NCBI GenBank assembly: GCA_965216515.1
Contig: OZ244173.1
Coordinates: 2,046,001-2,110,000 of the forward strand
DNA: 64,000 nt
Origin: CAXMRP01 sp965216515
GTDB lineage: Bacteria; Pseudomonadota; Alphaproteobacteria; Rhizobiales; Afifellaceae
Reading direction: 5' to 3'
Part shown: positions 17,664 through 25,894 of the stretch, one piece after another
Layout: each line of letters opens with the position of its first letter
Position numbering within the stretch: position 1 is the first letter of the stretch
Made by a program: the position numbers and the translations under genes
Notes under the pieces: generated by a model
What the model was told of the DNA's origin: nothing
Databases searched by the model: none
The model's input: only the letters and a program-made list of their open reading frames with translations

Positions 17664-17693
17664 TGTTGTTCCCGGCCGTGTTGTTCCCGGCCG
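17664..17693. repeat. Two exact 15-bp tandem repeats in the sdhC/pdxY intergenic region
   Basis: TGTTGTTCCCGGCCG occurs twice head-to-tail with no mismatch, about 110 bp before the sdhC ATG and 22 bp before the divergent pyridoxal kinase ATG. It could be a pair of regulator sites or a recent slippage duplication. I see no matching copy elsewhere in the window. Confidence 0.85.
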
Positions 17694-17715
17694 CAAGCTC
17701 CGCTAAACCGCACCA

Positions 17716-18645
17716 ATGACCGATCCGGCACCGACAGCCCCGGCAAAACCGCCGGAGATCCTCACGATCTCCAGCAACGTCGTGCGCGGTGCCGTCGGCA
17801 ATCGGGCGACGACCGCCATCCTGGAAAATCTCGGTGCCATCGTTTGGGCGCTGCCGACGCTGACAGTCGCCCACCATTTCGGCCACGGCCCAGTGACGCC
17901 GATGGTCGTCGGCGAGGACCAGATCGATCAGGCTGCCGCCGATCTGGACCGGACCTTTGGCCTGGCGCGCCTTGCCGCCATCGTCACCGGCTATTTCGCC
18001 ACCGCCGGACAGGTGCGGGCGGTTGCCGGCCTGATCGCCAGGATCAAGACCGCCAACCCGGCGGCGCTCTATCTGTGCGACCCGGTCCTCGGTGATGACG
18101 GCCGGCTTTACGTCGGCGCCGATATCGCCCCTGCGATCCGCGACGACTTGTTGCCCCTTGCCGACATGGCCACGCCCAACCGGTTCGAGTGCGCCTGGCT
18201 TGCCGGCACGGAACCGGCCGGTGCCCGCGCCGACCCCGACGCCTTGATTGCCATGGCGCGCGGGCTGCCGCCGCAATCGGTTGTCGTCACCTCCGTTCCG
18301 GGCCTGACGACCGGCACGATCGGCAACCTTCTGGTCACCGAAGACGCCGCTGTTCTGGCCGAGCACCGGACGGTGACAAGCCCGGTCAAGGGCACCGGCG
18401 ACGCCTTCGCCGCCCTGTATCTCGCCCGCACCCTGGAGCGCGACACCGCCGCCGGCCCGCCGGACACGCTTTCCGCCGCTTCCGCCGGGGTCTGCGATCT
18501 CGTTGCCGCCGCCGAGCGTCTCGGCCTGGACGAACTGCCGGTCGGCGTCGCCCGCCAGGCGGTGGCACGCCCGCGCACGCGTGTAACCCTGCGCCGGTTG
18601 CAGGCAGAACCCCGGCGCGCAGGCACCGGAGGCGCAGCCGGCTAG
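17716..18645 (+). CDS. pdxY: Pyridoxal kinase (PdxY/PdxK-like, ribokinase superfamily)
   Basis: Predicted to phosphorylate pyridoxal or related vitamers in PLP salvage. The 309-residue protein has the PdxY-type start (ISSNVVRGAVGNRATTAILENLG), the substrate region PTLTVAHHFGHG, the DPVLGDDGRLYV segment, and the ribokinase-family anion hole GTGDAFAA with catalytic base D229. It is followed 89 bp later by a PLP-dependent dehydratase on the same strand, a sensible functional pairing. PdxY and PdxK are hard to separate by eye, so the symbol is tentative. Confidence 0.88.
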   Translation: MTDPAPTAPAKPPEILTISSNVVRGAVGNRATTAILENLGAIVWALPTLTVAHHFGHGPVTPMVVGEDQIDQAAADLDRTFGLARLAAIVTGYFATAGQVRAVAGLIARIKTANPAALYLCDPVLGDDGRLYVGADIAPAIRDDLLPLADMATPNRFECAWLAGTEPAGARADPDALIAMARGLPPQSVVVTSVPGLTTGTIGNLLVTEDAAVLAEHRTVTSPVKGTGDAFAALYLARTLERDTAAGPPDTLSAASAGVCDLVAAAERLGLDELPVGVARQAVARPRTRVTLRRLQAEPRRAGTGGAAG

Positions 18646-18734
18646 ATCGCCACCGGCCTGCCGGCCACGATCTGGACGAGAGCGCGGCCCATCCGCCCTT
18701 GAACAGGGCCGGCCGCACCGCTAGGTAGCCGCCG

Positions 18735-19703
18735 ATGAGCGATCCGAGCACCGACCTTCCCGTCACCGCCGCCGACATCGCCGCGGCCCGTGAGCGCATC
18801 GGCAACCACATCCGGCGCACGCCGGAAATGACGGTTGCCGGCGACGAACTGGGCCACGACACCCCGGTCAGCCTCAAGCTGGAACTGTTTCAGCATGCCG
18901 GCTCGTTCAAGGCGCGCGGCGCCATCAACAATCTCCTGGCCCGCGACATTCCCGCCGCCGGTGTCGCCGCCGCCTCCGGCGGCAATCACGGCATCGCCGT
19001 CGCCCATGCCGCCGCCAGCCTCGGCCATGCCGCCCATATCTTCGTGCCGGAGATCGCACCCCCGGCCAAACGCGCCGGCATCACCGCAGCCGGCGGCACT
19101 CTGCACGTGGCCGGCGAGAACTATGTCGCCACACGATCTGCCTGCCAGGCCCACCAGGCCAAAACCGGCGCCGCCGGTATCGAGGCATATATGACCACCG
19201 AAACCATTGCCGGACAGGGCACCCTGGCACTGGAATGGACCGAACAGGCCCCGGACCTCGATACGGTGCTGGTCGCAGTGGGCGGCGGCGGCCTGATATC
19301 GGGCATCGCCGCCGGACTTGCCGGGCGCATCAGGGTGGTCGGTGTCGAGCCGGAAGGCGCCCCGACCCTCCACGCCGCCCTCGCCGCCGGCCGCCCGGTC
19401 GACGTGGCGATCAGTTCCCTGGCCGCCGATTCGCTGGGCGCCACTTCGGTCGGCCCGCTGAACCACACGATCTGCGGCGCCCTGGTCGATCACGTGGCGC
19501 TGGTGAACGATGCGGCCATCGTCGCCGCGCTGCGACTTCTCTGGCAACGCTTCCGGATCGCCGCCGAACCGGGCGCGGCCACCGCGCTCGCTGCGCTGGC
19601 CTCGGGCGCTTATCGTCCCGCGCCCGGCGAACGCCTTGGCATCCTGGTGTGCGGCGGCAATATCGACCCGCAACGCCTGGCCGGGTTGATCGCCGGCGCC
19701 TGA
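18735..19703 (+). CDS. PLP-dependent threonine/serine dehydratase-like protein
   Basis: A 322-residue fold-type II PLP enzyme. The PLP lysine is K59 in GSFKARGA, the carboxylate loop is ASGGNHG, the phosphate cradle is GGGGLISG, and the C-terminal CGGNID segment contacts the cofactor ring. There is no C-terminal ACT regulatory domain, so it is a short catabolic-type dehydratase (threonine or serine deaminase, or a serine racemase-like enzyme) rather than the feedback-regulated biosynthetic IlvA. Substrate is not resolved. It lies downstream of the pyridoxal kinase gene. Confidence 0.88.
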   Translation: MSDPSTDLPVTAADIAAARERIGNHIRRTPEMTVAGDELGHDTPVSLKLELFQHAGSFKARGAINNLLARDIPAAGVAAASGGNHGIAVAHAAASLGHAAHIFVPEIAPPAKRAGITAAGGTLHVAGENYVATRSACQAHQAKTGAAGIEAYMTTETIAGQGTLALEWTEQAPDLDTVLVAVGGGGLISGIAAGLAGRIRVVGVEPEGAPTLHAALAAGRPVDVAISSLAADSLGATSVGPLNHTICGALVDHVALVNDAAIVAALRLLWQRFRIAAEPGAATALAALASGAYRPAPGERLGILVCGGNIDPQRLAGLIAGA

Positions 19704-19716
19704 CGCCGCCGCCGGC

Positions 19717-20415
19717 CTAGCCTCCGGCACGCAGGCGCAGGATCGCCATGACGTGGAGGATCGCGAAGGCCGGTACGAAAAAGCCCGGCACGATGACCAG
19801 CGGCAGCCGGTTGATCGGATCATTGCCGACGGCGCCGGGCAGGTGCAGGAGATTGCCCGAGATGCTCGCAGCGCCAGTGGCGAACGCGACAGCAAAATCG
19901 GCCAGCCCGGCAACGACAACCGCCCACGCCGCACCACGCCAGCCCGCCGCCTGCCGGGCGATGGCGATCGCCGCGAAGGGCGCCATCAGCCCCACGGCCA
20001 CATCGCCAAAACCGGCCGGCACCGCGAACACCGGTGGCAGGTGACCGAAGAGCCACAAAAACACGAAGGCACCGCCAAGGACGCGCCAGCCCTGCAGGGC
20101 GGTAAGCAGTGCCAGATCTTGCGCCACCACCCAGGCCCGCACACGCCTCGACACCCGATAGGCGAACCCGAAAACGGCGAGGGGAAGGGCGACGGCGGCA
20201 ATGATTGCGACCGGCGCGCCGCCGACCTCCAGGGCGAAGAAGCCGCGGGCGCCGAGCACCACGATCGCCGCCGCCCATGCAGCAAAAACCGATGCGACCG
20301 CCGGCGTGACCAGCCGCCCCCGCCGACTGTTTTGCGGATCGGCAAGACCGCCGCCCTCCGGCGCGAAAAGACCGGCGCTGTCGGTTTTCGGAATCGCGGT
20401 ATCAATAGGTGTCAT
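19717..20415 (-). CDS. Polytopic membrane protein controlled by adjacent MarR regulator
   Basis: A 232-residue hydrophobic protein with about six or seven membrane helices (for example ASVFAAWAAAIVVLGARGFFAL, LGGAFVFLWLFGHLPPVFAVPAGFGDVAVGL, LPLVIVPGFFVPAFAILHVM). I do not recognise a named function; the GFGDVAVGL and LPLVIVPGF blocks recur in uncharacterised bacterial membrane proteins. GGAGG five bases before ATG 20415 fixes the start. It follows the MarR gene on the same strand after 170 bp, and a 12-bp palindrome identical in core to the MarR upstream site lies 17 bp before its start, so it is probably the regulator's target. Confidence 0.8.
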   Translation of the reverse strand: MTPIDTAIPKTDSAGLFAPEGGGLADPQNSRRGRLVTPAVASVFAAWAAAIVVLGARGFFALEVGGAPVAIIAAVALPLAVFGFAYRVSRRVRAWVVAQDLALLTALQGWRVLGGAFVFLWLFGHLPPVFAVPAGFGDVAVGLMAPFAAIAIARQAAGWRGAAWAVVVAGLADFAVAFATGAASISGNLLHLPGAVGNDPINRLPLVIVPGFFVPAFAILHVMAILRLRAGG

Positions 20416-20432
20416 CATTGCCTCCATTTTAT

Positions 20433-20444
20433 GTGCATATGCAC
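20433..20444. promoter_or_regulatory. Candidate MarR operator upstream of membrane gene
   Basis: GTGCATATGCAC is a perfect 12-bp palindrome placed 17 bp upstream of the ATG at 20415. It matches 11 of 12 positions of the core of the longer inverted repeat before the neighbouring MarR gene. Its closeness to the start codon suggests it overlaps the promoter core or initial transcribed region, consistent with repression. Confidence 0.72.
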
Positions 20445-20585
20445 GTTTCAAATCGCAATATCAGGTTTCCGGGGCTTCCGATTATCCTGCCGGCACCGCC
20501 GCCAGCCTCGCCGGCACGCAACGGGCCCCGCCGTTCCGGTCCGGTCTACTGACCGGGGTTTCAGGCCCGATCCACAGGTCCGGAA

Positions 20586-21110
20586 TCAAAGCGCCACCCC
20601 CAACCGGCGCAGACCGGCCAGCAGGTCGCCCGCCGCCGCCGCGCCGAACGCATCCACCAGCCTCTGTTGCCGGTCCAGCCAGAGCGGCAGCGCCGCTTCA
20701 TAGGTTCGCCTGCCCGGCCGCGTCAGTTCCAGCACCCGCTCCCGCCGGTCGTCGCCGGCCCGGATCGCAATCCGTCCGTCCCGCGCCAACGGCTTCAGGT
20801 TGCGTGTGAGTGTGGTGCGGTCCATGCCCAGCCGTGCCGCCAGATCGCCCAGCGTCAGCGCGCCGTGGCCGGCCAGCATGGCCAGCAGCGAGAATTGTGG
20901 CGCCGTAACCCCGGCCGGCCGCAGGGCAGCGTCATAGGCCTGGGTCACCGCGCGCGTCGCCTTGCGCATATTGAAGCACAGGCACCGGGCCGGATCGCCA
21001 AGCGACGCCGGGCCACCCCGATTGTCCGGTTCGATTCCGGCCCCCGCGCCAGCCGCCGCGACGGGTCCCGCGCGCCGGATTCGGCCGGATTCATGTTTCG
21101 GTTTTCCCAT
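20586..21110 (-). CDS. MarR-family transcriptional regulator
   Basis: A 174-residue winged-helix regulator. After a low-complexity N-terminus of about 40 residues comes CLCFNMRKATRAVTQAYDAALRPAGVTAPQFSLLAML, the usual first helices, then the recognition region LGDLAARLGMDRTTLTRNLKPLARDGRI and the wing DDRRERVLELT. The CxCF motif at the domain start occurs in a MarR subgroup and could be redox-sensing, but this is inference. GGAGG seven bases before the ATG is strong. A near-perfect 20-bp inverted repeat overlaps its own promoter, indicating autoregulation, and a matching site precedes the downstream membrane gene. Confidence 0.9.
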   Translation of the reverse strand: MGKPKHESGRIRRAGPVAAAGAGAGIEPDNRGGPASLGDPARCLCFNMRKATRAVTQAYDAALRPAGVTAPQFSLLAMLAGHGALTLGDLAARLGMDRTTLTRNLKPLARDGRIAIRAGDDRRERVLELTRPGRRTYEAALPLWLDRQQRLVDAFGAAAAGDLLAGLRRLGVAL

Positions 21111-21129
21111 TGACCGCCTCCAAAACTAA

Positions 21130-21163
21130 ATAAGTGCATATACACTTATATATTGCCTGTCAA
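21130..21163 (-). promoter_or_regulatory. MarR promoter with overlapping 20-bp operator
   Basis: On the minus strand TTGACA (21158-21163) is a good -35 box. Downstream, the inverted repeat at 21130-21149 (half-site ATAAGTGYAT, matching its complement at 18 of 20 positions) covers the spacer end and the TATATG/TATGCA -10 region. The GGAGG ribosome-binding site and ATG follow within 20 bases. The core equals the palindrome at 20433-20444. Confidence 0.75.
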
Positions 21164-21207
21164 TTGACGCCGCAAGCAAAGGAGAGGAAGCGGCCGGCTG
21201 GCCGCCG

Positions 21208-21581
21208 TCAATGTCGGGATGTATCGCCCGTCTGCCCGGCCCGGCGGTCAACCAGATGACGAACGATCAGCAGCGCGCCGGCGAGCAGCGCCGCCTGCGC
21301 CATCGGCATCCCGGATTCTGCCGGACGGATCGCCGGTCGGCCAGCGCTCTGCGGCGTATGCGGCACGCGGACGAAGCCGGCAAAGCGGTCGGGGCGACCG
21401 TCAACACAAGCCAGCGAGCGCATCAGGGCCGCATTGCATACATAGGCGCCGGCAACACCACGTCATGAATGTCGGCATCCGTCGCCGCCCGGCATTGGAC
21501 CGCCAGTTCCGGCACCAGATCGGCGGTCGGGTTGACCGGCGCGCCGGGAAAGGGTCCGAAGCCGGTCAGCAGCACCCGCAC
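21208..21581 (-). pseudogene. pcp: Pyroglutamyl-peptidase I remnant (internal deletion and frameshift)
   Basis: Directly after asd, a GTG at 21581 opens VRVLLTGFGPFPGAPVNPTADLV, the unmistakable start of pyroglutamyl-peptidase I (peptidase family C15). This frame reaches HDVVLPAPMYAMRP and stops at 21423. In another frame the sequence then continues GAYVCNAALMRSLACVDG and FAGFVRVPHTPQSAG, the family's C-terminal region with the catalytic cysteine of YVCN, ending at 21208. About 122 residues survive of the usual 210 or so; the central part with the catalytic glutamate is missing at the junction. The gene is therefore broken, probably by one deletion that also shifted the frame. Confidence 0.8.
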
Positions 21582-21597
21582 GCCGGTCGCCGCCGCC

Positions 21598-22641
21598 TCA
21601 CGCCGCCTGTTTGGCGGTCAGCAGGCCGCGATTGACCATAAGCTCGGCAATTTGAATGGTATTCAGCGCCGCGCCCTTGCGCAGATTGTCGGAGACCACC
21701 CACATGGACAGGCCGTTTTCGACGGTCGGATCTTCCCTGATCCGCGAAATATAGGTCGCATCCTCGCCCACGCACTCATACGGCGTCACATAGCCGCCGT
21801 CCTCGCGCTTGTCGACGACCAGGCAACCCGGCGCCTCGCGCAGGATCGACCGCGCCTCTTCCGCCGCGAGTTCGTCGGAAAACTCGATGTTCACCGCCTC
21901 CGAATGTCCCACGAAGACCGGCACCCGGACACAGGTTGCCGTCAGCTTGATCTTTGCATCGAGCATCTTCTTGGTCTCCGCCACCATCTTCCACTCTTCC
22001 TTGGTGGACCCGTCCTCCATGAAGACGTCGATATGGGGAATGACGTTGAAGGCGATGCGCTTGGGAAATTTCACCGGCTCGATCGGATCGGCCACATAGA
22101 CCGCCTTGGTCTGGTTGAACAGTTCGTCGGCCGCCTCCTTGCCGGCGCCGGAGACCGACTGGTAGGTGGCGACCACGACGCGCCGGATCGGCACCTTGTC
22201 GTGGAGCGGCTTCAGCGCCACCACGAGCTGGGCCGTGGAGCAATTGGGATTGGCGATGATGTTGCGCCTGTCGTTGCGGGCCATGTAGGCGGCCAGCGTT
22301 TCGGCGTTGACCTCCGGCACAATGAGCGGCACATCGGAATCGTATCGGAAGGCCGAAGAATTGTCGATGACGATACAGCCCTTGGCCGCGATCTTCGGTG
22401 CCCATTCCTTCGACACCGTTCCGCCCGCCGACATCAGCGCTATGTCGGTACCGGTGAAATCGTGATGCTCCAGGGCCTGGACTTTCAGCACTTTGTCGCC
22501 GAACGAGACCTCAAGTCCCTGGCTGCGCCGGGACGCCAGCGCAACGACCTCGTCGGCGGGGAAGCCGCGTTCATTGAGAATGTCGAGCATCTCGCGCCCG
22601 ACATTGCCCGTCGCGCCCACCACTGCGATCCTGTAACCCAT
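21598..22641 (-). CDS. asd: Aspartate-semialdehyde dehydrogenase
   Basis: NADP-dependent enzyme making aspartate semialdehyde for lysine, diaminopimelate, methionine and threonine synthesis. The 347-residue protein starts MGYRIAVVGATGNVGREML, with the nucleotide-binding GATGNVG, the nucleophile C134 in NPNCSTAQLV, and HSEAV near the substrate site. AGGAG seven bases before ATG 22641 fixes the start; the frame opens earlier at 22680. The pcp remnant follows its stop by 17 bp. dapF, another diaminopimelate-pathway gene, is 30 kb away in the same window. Confidence 0.96.
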   Translation of the reverse strand: MGYRIAVVGATGNVGREMLDILNERGFPADEVVALASRRSQGLEVSFGDKVLKVQALEHHDFTGTDIALMSAGGTVSKEWAPKIAAKGCIVIDNSSAFRYDSDVPLIVPEVNAETLAAYMARNDRRNIIANPNCSTAQLVVALKPLHDKVPIRRVVVATYQSVSGAGKEAADELFNQTKAVYVADPIEPVKFPKRIAFNVIPHIDVFMEDGSTKEEWKMVAETKKMLDAKIKLTATCVRVPVFVGHSEAVNIEFSDELAAEEARSILREAPGCLVVDKREDGGYVTPYECVGEDATYISRIREDPTVENGLSMWVVSDNLRKGAALNTIQIAELMVNRGLLTAKQAA

Positions 22642-22860
22642 TTCCGTGCTCCTGCCCTCTCCCCGTCGCGCAATACGCATCCCTCCCGCCCCGGGGAGAG
22701 TACGGGGCGGAGCGGATCAGCCGGTTGTTTTCGTCTTGGCCACGGCTGTTTTTGCTTCAGCCAATATCGTCATGGTGAGGCGGGTTTTACGCCCTGAAGG
22801 CACAATGTCAATCGGCCGGCACACCGGCTCCGGACCGTCCGACACGCCGGCGGGCGGGTT

Positions 22861-23070
22861 TTAGCTCTTGGCGAAGCCGGCCTTGCTCGGCAGGCCCATT
22901 TTCTTGAGCGTCATCACGACCGGGCAAATGCCGGTAAACGAGGCCTGGACGAGATGGGCGCCCAGGATGCCGGTCACCCACAGCCAGTTGGTGTTGTGAT
23001 AGACCGCCAACAGCACGGTCGCCAGGATCAGGATCCCCACGGTCAGGAGAATTCCGCGTTCCACTGTCAT
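22861..23070 (-). CDS. DUF2892 (YgaP-like) small inner-membrane protein
   Basis: A 69-residue protein with two membrane helices (GILLTVGILILATVLLAVYH and LWVTGILGAHLVQASFTGICPV). The N-terminal MTVERGILL, the FTGICPV motif and the KKMGL tail are typical of DUF2892, which in some proteins is fused to a rhodanese domain. The role is unknown; the conserved cysteine may be functional. No partner gene is evident nearby. Confidence 0.85.
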   Translation of the reverse strand: MTVERGILLTVGILILATVLLAVYHNTNWLWVTGILGAHLVQASFTGICPVVMTLKKMGLPSKAGFAKS

Positions 23071-23212
23071 CTTTGCCCTCCAATCGGATTCGCGGGACCG
23101 ATATTAGTACGGGCGCCGGACGCCGTTCCATGACATTTTCGCGAGCGTCGCCGGCCAGCGGCCGCCGCGCCGGTGTTCCGGTCTCCGGTCCAGCGCCAAA
23201 TCCGGACGTCGA

Positions 23213-24358
23213 TCAGTCCCCGCCGAGCTGGAAGCGCTCGAATCGCTCAAGCGCGGCATCGATCGCCGCCCCGTGGCAAGCCGCATTCCCCTTTCCGACC
23301 CAGTGCCAGGCCTGCACCTGCACCCTGCCGGCCTGCCGTTGGGTCTTCAGATCCAGCGCCGCCACGATCTCGTCACCGGCAAGCACCGGCAGCGTGAAAT
23401 AGCCGAATTTGCGCCGCACCGCCGGCACATAAGCCTCAAACACATGGTCATAACCGAGGAGGGCGGCGGTACGGTTGCGCTGGATGATCAGCGGATCGAA
23501 CGGCGACAGAATGTGGACACGGGCCGGATCGGCCTGCCGCGCCGGCGCATCGAGCGTTTCCGGCGCGGCCCAATAGTCCGTATCGCTGTCGCCAACGCGC
23601 ACCGGTCTCAGCCTGCGCCCGCGCACGCGGCGCTCGATCAACTCCAGAATCGCGCCCTTGCGTCCGGCGTCGAGATGGCAGACGGAATCGAGACTGATGA
23701 CGGCCTGCGACCGCAGCGCCCGGTCCAACAGGTAATCCAGGACCTGCCGGCCGGTGGCCGGCCGCGGCGCCCGCTCCCACCCGAAATGGCGCCCCATCAA
23801 CTCATAGGACTTTACCATGCCGTCACGCGACGCGATCGCCAGCCGCCCGTTGAAGAAACCGAGTTCCAAGGCTTGCTTGGACGGTTTGCGGCTTGCCCAC
23901 AGATGGTTCTTGCGCACCCGCCGCTCTTCGATGTCGCGGATCGAGATCGGCCCGTTCTCGCGCACCAGCTTCATCACCCGGCGCATCCGGCCCGGCTTGA
24001 CGTCGCCGAACCACCGCTGGGGGTCATCACGATGCGCCTTCATCGCCGGCACAAAGAAACGGATGTCGCGCGTCGGCACGTAGGACAGGGCATGGGTCCA
24101 GTATTCGAACACCGACTTGTCCACGGCCTGGGCGTGGTGCAGGTCGGCGCGACGATAGGCGGGAATGCGATTGAACAGGATGTGGTGGTGGCAGCGCTCC
24201 ACCACGTGGATCGTATCGATCTGGATGTAGCCCAGATGTTCAACGGCGCGCCGGACCGCTTCCGGCCCCTGGCCAAACGGCTCGTCGGCATCGAGGCGCT
24301 GCGCAGCGATCCATGCACGCCGGGCCTGCATCGGGGATATCGCGATCGGTTTGCGCAT
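23213..24358 (-). CDS. YcaQ-like winged-helix DNA glycosylase family protein
   Basis: A 381-residue protein of the HTH_42/YcaQ family. The signature LGYIQIDTIHVVERCHHHILFNRIP near residues 43-67 corresponds to the QxD region linked to glycosylase activity in E. coli YcaQ, which unhooks interstrand DNA crosslinks. Winged-helix segments follow (GPISIRDIEERRV), then LSPFDPLIIQRNRTAALLGYDHVFEAYVPA, a conserved family block. The cytoplasmic role is probably repair of crosslinked or alkylated DNA, by homology only. ATG 24358 is preferred over 24364 and 24394; the difference is a few basic residues. Confidence 0.83.
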   Translation of the reverse strand: MRKPIAISPMQARRAWIAAQRLDADEPFGQGPEAVRRAVEHLGYIQIDTIHVVERCHHHILFNRIPAYRRADLHHAQAVDKSVFEYWTHALSYVPTRDIRFFVPAMKAHRDDPQRWFGDVKPGRMRRVMKLVRENGPISIRDIEERRVRKNHLWASRKPSKQALELGFFNGRLAIASRDGMVKSYELMGRHFGWERAPRPATGRQVLDYLLDRALRSQAVISLDSVCHLDAGRKGAILELIERRVRGRRLRPVRVGDSDTDYWAAPETLDAPARQADPARVHILSPFDPLIIQRNRTAALLGYDHVFEAYVPAVRRKFGYFTLPVLAGDEIVAALDLKTQRQAGRVQVQAWHWVGKGNAACHGAAIDAALERFERFQLGGD

Positions 24359-24540
24359 CGGCATCTCAGACACCGCCCGCCGCCCGGCTGTCAAGCTGCC
24401 CCGGTCGTCACCCCAGCCGATGAAACGGATATCGGGAACACCACTGTCATTCCTGACAGGAGAAAATCCGCAGACCGTCCGGCGGCGCGCGCCGCCGACA
24501 ACCTATCAGCTGCCGGTCATGCGGCCGCGCGCGTTCATGG

Positions 24541-25650
24541 TCATGCCGTTTCGCCGAATGCGGCCACGATGGCGTCACCTATATCCCGGGTCGACACCTG
24601 GGTGCAGCCGTCGGTCATGATGTCGCCGGTGCGCAAGCCCCTGTCGAGGACATTGGCGATTGCCTGTTCCAGCCGGTCTGCCTCGCGCGTCATGGCAAAC
24701 GAATAGCGCAGGCACATGGCGAACGACGCGATCATGGCGATCGGATTGGCCGCTCCGGTGCCGGCGATATCGGGTGCCGAACCGTGGACAGGCTCGTAGA
24801 GCGCCTTGCGCTTGCCCGTCACCGGGTCCGGCGCGCCCAACGACGCCGACGGCAGCATGCCGAGCGAGCCGGTGAGCATGGCCGCCACATCCGACAGCAT
24901 GTCGCCGAACAGATTGTCGGTGACGATGACATCGAACTGCTTTGGTTGGCGAACGAGCTGCATGCCGCCGGCGTCGGCCAGCATGTGTTCCAGTTCCACG
25001 TCCTTGAAGCTGCGGGCATGAACGGCGGCCACGACCTCGTTCCACAACACGCCGGTCTTCATCACATTGCGCTTTTCCATCGACATCACCTTGTTGCGCC
25101 GGGTGCGCGCCAGGTCGAAGGCGACGCCGGCGATGCGCTCGATCTCGAACGTATCGTAGACCTGGGTGTCGACCGCCCGTTTCTGGCCGTTGCCCAGATC
25201 GGTGATGGTTTTCGGCTCGCCGAAATACACCCCGCCGGTCAGTTCGCGCACGATCAGGATGTCCAGCCCTTCCACCAGCTCCCGTTTCAGCGAGGAGGAT
25301 TCCGCCAGTGCCGGATAGCAGATTGCCGGGCGCAGATTGGCGAACAGTTCCAGGTCCTTGCGCAGCCGCAAGAGCCCGGCTTCCGGGCGTACGTCGTATG
25401 GCACATGATCCCATTTCGGCCCGCCCACCGCACCGAACAGCACGGCGTCGGCGGCGAGCGCCTTGGCCATGTCGGCTTCGCTGATCGCCGCCCCGTGGGC
25501 GTCGTAGGCCGCCCCGCCAACCAGACCCTCCTCGACGACGAATGAGGCTGCGCCGGTCTCGTTCAGATGATCGATGATCGCCCGCACCTCGTTCATGGTT
25601 TCCGGGCCGATCCCGTCGCCGGGAAGCAGAAAAAGCGATTGGCTGGTCAT
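24541..25650 (-). CDS. leuB: 3-isopropylmalate dehydrogenase
   Basis: NAD-dependent oxidative decarboxylation of 3-isopropylmalate in leucine synthesis. It starts MTSQSLFLLPGDGIGPETM (369 aa), with AGGA before the ATG. Family motifs are GAVGGPKWD, RELTGGVYFG, the catalytic tyrosine in VYDTFEIERIAGVAF, and the metal-binding VTDNLFGDMLSDVAAMLTGSLG. The frame stays open to 25860 but the extra residues are low complexity. leuD is 0.9 kb upstream on the same strand, separated by the small membrane and RidA-like genes. Confidence 0.96.
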   Translation of the reverse strand: MTSQSLFLLPGDGIGPETMNEVRAIIDHLNETGAASFVVEEGLVGGAAYDAHGAAISEADMAKALAADAVLFGAVGGPKWDHVPYDVRPEAGLLRLRKDLELFANLRPAICYPALAESSSLKRELVEGLDILIVRELTGGVYFGEPKTITDLGNGQKRAVDTQVYDTFEIERIAGVAFDLARTRRNKVMSMEKRNVMKTGVLWNEVVAAVHARSFKDVELEHMLADAGGMQLVRQPKQFDVIVTDNLFGDMLSDVAAMLTGSLGMLPSASLGAPDPVTGKRKALYEPVHGSAPDIAGTGAANPIAMIASFAMCLRYSFAMTREADRLEQAIANVLDRGLRTGDIMTDGCTQVSTRDIGDAIVAAFGETA

Positions 25651-25848
25651 GGAATTGTCCTGTCGGATAGCTGTGCGCGGCCTTGGTAGAGACTGTGCGT
25701 CCCGTCGGCAAGATGGTGCGCTGGTTTGGCGCGCCCGATTGCCCGCCTCACCCGATAGCCCGCCTCGCCGGAGGGCGCGGGCTGCCGCCGATCGCACCGT
25801 GGCCGCCAAACCCGCGGCCGCCCGGCGGGTCGCACCGGCGCCAGGCGG

Positions 25849-25894
25849 GTTTCGCGGCACGATCCAAAAAAAAGCGCCGCCTCAGCCGCGAAAC
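25849..25894. repeat. Inverted repeat (10-bp arms) at the 3' end of the RidA-like gene
   Basis: Arms GTTTCGCGGC (25849-25858) and GCCGCGAAAC (25885-25894) are perfect complements separated by 26 bp; the right arm overlaps the stop codon of the RidA-like gene. The loop contains a run of eight A (T on the gene's strand), so it does not have the stem-then-U layout of a normal intrinsic terminator. It may still fold in the transcript and affect 3' end formation. Confidence 0.55.
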
